Shown piece after piece: positions 7,356 through 8,945 of a DNA stretch of 8,945 bases (position 1 is its first letter; every line of letters begins with the position of its first letter). A model generated the notes under the pieces. The model had not been told where the DNA came from, searched no databases, and saw only the letters and a list, made by a program, of their open reading frames with translations. The position numbers and the translations under genes are program-made. Source of the DNA: Clostridiales bacterium (GTDB taxonomy: Bacteria > Bacillota > Clostridia > TANB77 > CAG-508); the NCBI GenBank assembly GCA_003518755.1, contig DOYA01000185.1, positions 1 to 8,945 of the forward strand. The letters run 5' to 3'.

Positions 7356-8030
7356 TTATTGTTCAGCAGCTAGAACAATAATTCTTTGGTCATTACTTGC
7401 ATCTGTACATGTTGATAAAGTAATTTCTCTTTTTCCATCAGTATCTCTATTATAACTTGAAGTGTCATTTACCCCTGTTTGATAAACTTTGTATACAATA
7501 TATGTTACTTTATCACCATTAAGGTCTGTAATATATATTTTGTCTCCATTTGTTAATTTTTTATTATTAGAGAAGAACTGTCCATTTCTATAATTGTGTC
7601 CTACTAAAACAACATTTCCAACTGTATTTAAAGTAGCTCCTTCTGGAAATATTGCAGTAATTGCTGTTTCTAATTTTTTTACAGTTGGTGGATCTTCTAA
7701 AACAGGATAACTTACACCTGTTTTTGGAATTTCGATTGTACCAATTGCATTAAATCCTTTATATTGTTTCTTTTTTCCAGTAGATTTAGCCACTTCAGCT
7801 TGTGTAATATTTTCAGCTATGCTTCCACCCTCTTGTGGAATCTCTTCTGTTGTATTTTGTTCTGTTTCTCCTATATCTTCAGTAAAAGTCGAAACAAATT
7901 TTTCAGAATCTTTATCTGTTGAATATTTTTTATAATAACTAACTCCTAAAAAAGTTCCTAATCCAACAACAGCAGCTATTATAACTATTAATAATACTGT
8001 TAAAAACTTACTATATTTAGCTTCAAACAT
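7356..8030 (-). CDS. Sortase (cysteine transpeptidase), class not certain
   Basis: This 224-residue enzyme has a short cytoplasmic N-terminus and one transmembrane anchor (about residues 9-31, LTVLLIVIIAAVVGLGTFLG). An acidic, Thr/Glu-rich linker spans about 40-90. The extracellular sortase beta-barrel begins around 95 with IGTIEIPKTGVSYPVL. The catalytic triad is visible: His145 in VGHNYRNG, Cys208 in LSTCTD (the TLxTC motif) and Arg216 in NDQRIIV. Sortases cleave a C-terminal sorting signal on secreted proteins and attach them to the cell wall or pilus. The compact size and the GHNYRNGQFF region recall clostridial class D-like or unclassified sortases rather than the larger class B, but I cannot settle the class by eye. 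No LPXTG-type substrate is encoded nearby, so it may act on proteins from elsewhere. GGAGGG lies 7 nt before the ATG. It has its own promoter and terminator, so it is likely monocistronic. Confidence 0.9.
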   Translation of the reverse strand: MFEAKYSKFLTVLLIVIIAAVVGLGTFLGVSYYKKYSTDKDSEKFVSTFTEDIGETEQNTTEEIPQEGGSIAENITQAEVAKSTGKKKQYKGFNAIGTIEIPKTGVSYPVLEDPPTVKKLETAITAIFPEGATLNTVGNVVLVGHNYRNGQFFSNNKKLTNGDKIYITDLNGDKVTYIVYKVYQTGVNDTSSYNRDTDGKREITLSTCTDASNDQRIIVLAAEQ

Positions 8031-8062
8031 ATTTTATCCCTCCGTTCATTAATCTATCTTCT

Positions 8063-8091
8063 ATTATAGCAGATATTTTAACTTTTTTCAA
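8063..8091 (-). promoter_or_regulatory. Sigma-A-type promoter of the sortase gene
   Basis: On the minus strand, TTGAAA (8086-8091) and TATAAT (8063-8068) are spaced by 17 nt, and the -10 is preceded by TGC, an extended -10 feature. The -35 box physically overlaps the TGA stop of the transketolase subunit (8088-8090). No terminator separates the two genes. Confidence 0.75.
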
Positions 8092-8900
8092 TATGATAAA
8101 TCACTCATTGCTTGATTATATTGTTCTTCATTTGGTGCTTTTCCATGCCATCCTGCTTGATTTTCCATAAAAGAAACTCCTTTTCCTTTTACAGTTTTTG
8201 CAATTATGCATGTTGGCTTTCCTTTGGTTTCTCTTGCTTGTTTAAATGCTGATTTGATTTCATCATAATTATGTCCATCAATTATAATTACATTAAATCC
8301 AAATGATTTGAATTTTTCATCAATTGGTTTTAAATCCATTACTTCTTCAGTTGTTCCATCGATTTGTAAATTATTATTATCAACTATAATGCATAAGTTA
8401 TCTAATTTAAATTTATTTGAAGACATTGCAGCTTCCCAAACTTGTCCTTCTTGTATTTCTCCGTCTCCTAATATGCAATAAACTCTATAATTCTTATTAT
8501 CTAACTTTGCTGAAATAGCCATACCATTTGCAGCAGATAAACCTTGTCCTAGTGAACCTGTACTCATATCAACACCTGGGACATCATTCATATTTGGATG
8601 TCCTTGTAGATTACTGTCTAGTTTTCTTAAAGATACTAATTTTTCTTTTTCAAAATAACCTCTTTCTGCAAGTGCAGCATACAAAGCTGGTGCACAATGC
8701 CCTTTTGATAAAACAAGTCTATCTCTATCTTCCCATTTAGGATTCTTTTCATCAATATTTAATTCGTCAAAATATAAAACTGTCATAATATCTGCAATTG
8801 AAAGTGATCCTCCTGGATGTCCAGATTTTGCATTGTATACTTCTGTAATGATATCTTTTCTGATTTCTTTTGCTTTAGATTTTAAATCATTAATATCCAT
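8088..8900 (-). CDS. Transketolase, N-terminal (thiamine diphosphate-binding) subunit
   Basis: This 270-residue protein matches only the N-terminal third-to-half of classical transketolase (about 660 residues), as in the two-subunit type. Transketolase moves two-carbon ketol units between sugar phosphates in the non-oxidative pentose phosphate pathway. Visible signatures are AKSGHPGGSLSIADIM (about 24-39), VLSKGHCAPALYA (63-75), DMSTGSLGQGLSAANGMAIS (111-130) and the thiamine diphosphate/Mg motif GDGE (145-148) ending in DNNNLQIDG (174-182). Near the end are KGKGVSF and AGWHGKAPN. The stop follows where split N-subunits normally end, so this is not a truncation. A C-terminal pyrimidine-binding partner is needed for activity and normally follows directly, but here the next gene is a sortase. 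The start at 8900 has an AGAAAGGAA ribosome binding site about 8 nt upstream. The split-subunit DXS-like family is less likely given the GHPGGS and WHGKAPN motifs. Confidence 0.92.
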   Translation of the reverse strand: MDINDLKSKAKEIRKDIITEVYNAKSGHPGGSLSIADIMTVLYFDELNIDEKNPKWEDRDRLVLSKGHCAPALYAALAERGYFEKEKLVSLRKLDSNLQGHPNMNDVPGVDMSTGSLGQGLSAANGMAISAKLDNKNYRVYCILGDGEIQEGQVWEAAMSSNKFKLDNLCIIVDNNNLQIDGTTEEVMDLKPIDEKFKSFGFNVIIIDGHNYDEIKSAFKQARETKGKPTCIIAKTVKGKGVSFMENQAGWHGKAPNEEQYNQAMSDLSY

Positions 8901-8938
8901 TTTTCAAATTCCTTTCTCACGATTTACAAGTATATTCT

Positions 8939-8944
8939 ACTATA
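8939..8944 (-). promoter_or_regulatory. Possible -10 box of the transketolase promoter
   Basis: On the minus strand this reads TATAGT, one mismatch from TATAAT, about 38 nt before the ATG. Its -35 partner would lie beyond the right edge, so it cannot be confirmed. Confidence 0.3.
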
Positions 8945-8945
8945 A

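Overview
The window is AT-rich, low-GC Firmicute-type DNA, most likely from an anaerobic Clostridia-like bacterium. This rests on strong GGAGG-type ribosome binding sites, TTGNNN-17-TATAAT promoters, a long-form HPF, a sortase, a split-type transketolase and the start of an FprA-type flavodiiron protein (an oxygen/NO-detoxifying enzyme typical of anaerobes). TGA is used as a stop (transketolase subunit) and Trp is encoded by TGG, so the genetic code is standard. Every gene lies on the minus strand, so transcription runs from high to low coordinates.

In transcription order the layout is as follows. A transketolase N-terminal subunit (8900-8088) comes first. A membrane-anchored sortase (8030-7356) follows, with its own promoter laid over the transketolase stop codon and a clear intrinsic terminator after it. 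Next is uvrA (7242-4362), whose promoter abuts that terminator. A SWIM/SNF2-family DNA translocase (4294-986) has a promoter starting a few bases past the uvrA stop. A 282-bp intergenic region then carries a 165-bp element with perfect 19-bp terminal inverted repeats. Last are hpf (703-176) and the 5' end of an fprA-like gene (155 to beyond base 1), which look like one operon behind a near-consensus promoter.

Two things stand out. First, uvrA is broken by one extra base at 7134, exactly in the Walker A motif of its first ATPase domain. The 68 codons upstream and 891 codons downstream are otherwise intact UvrA, so this is either a very recent mutation or a sequencing/assembly error. Second, the intergenic element at 805-969 has a G+C-rich core, a perfect 32-bp internal palindrome and long perfect terminal inverted repeats. 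It resembles a MITE or REP-like interspersed repeat and is the least explained part of the window.

Functionally this is mostly housekeeping: nucleotide excision repair and a DNA translocase next to each other, ribosome hibernation linked to oxygen/NO detoxification, pentose phosphate metabolism, and surface protein anchoring. I see no CRISPR array, tRNA, rRNA, phage or defence cluster.
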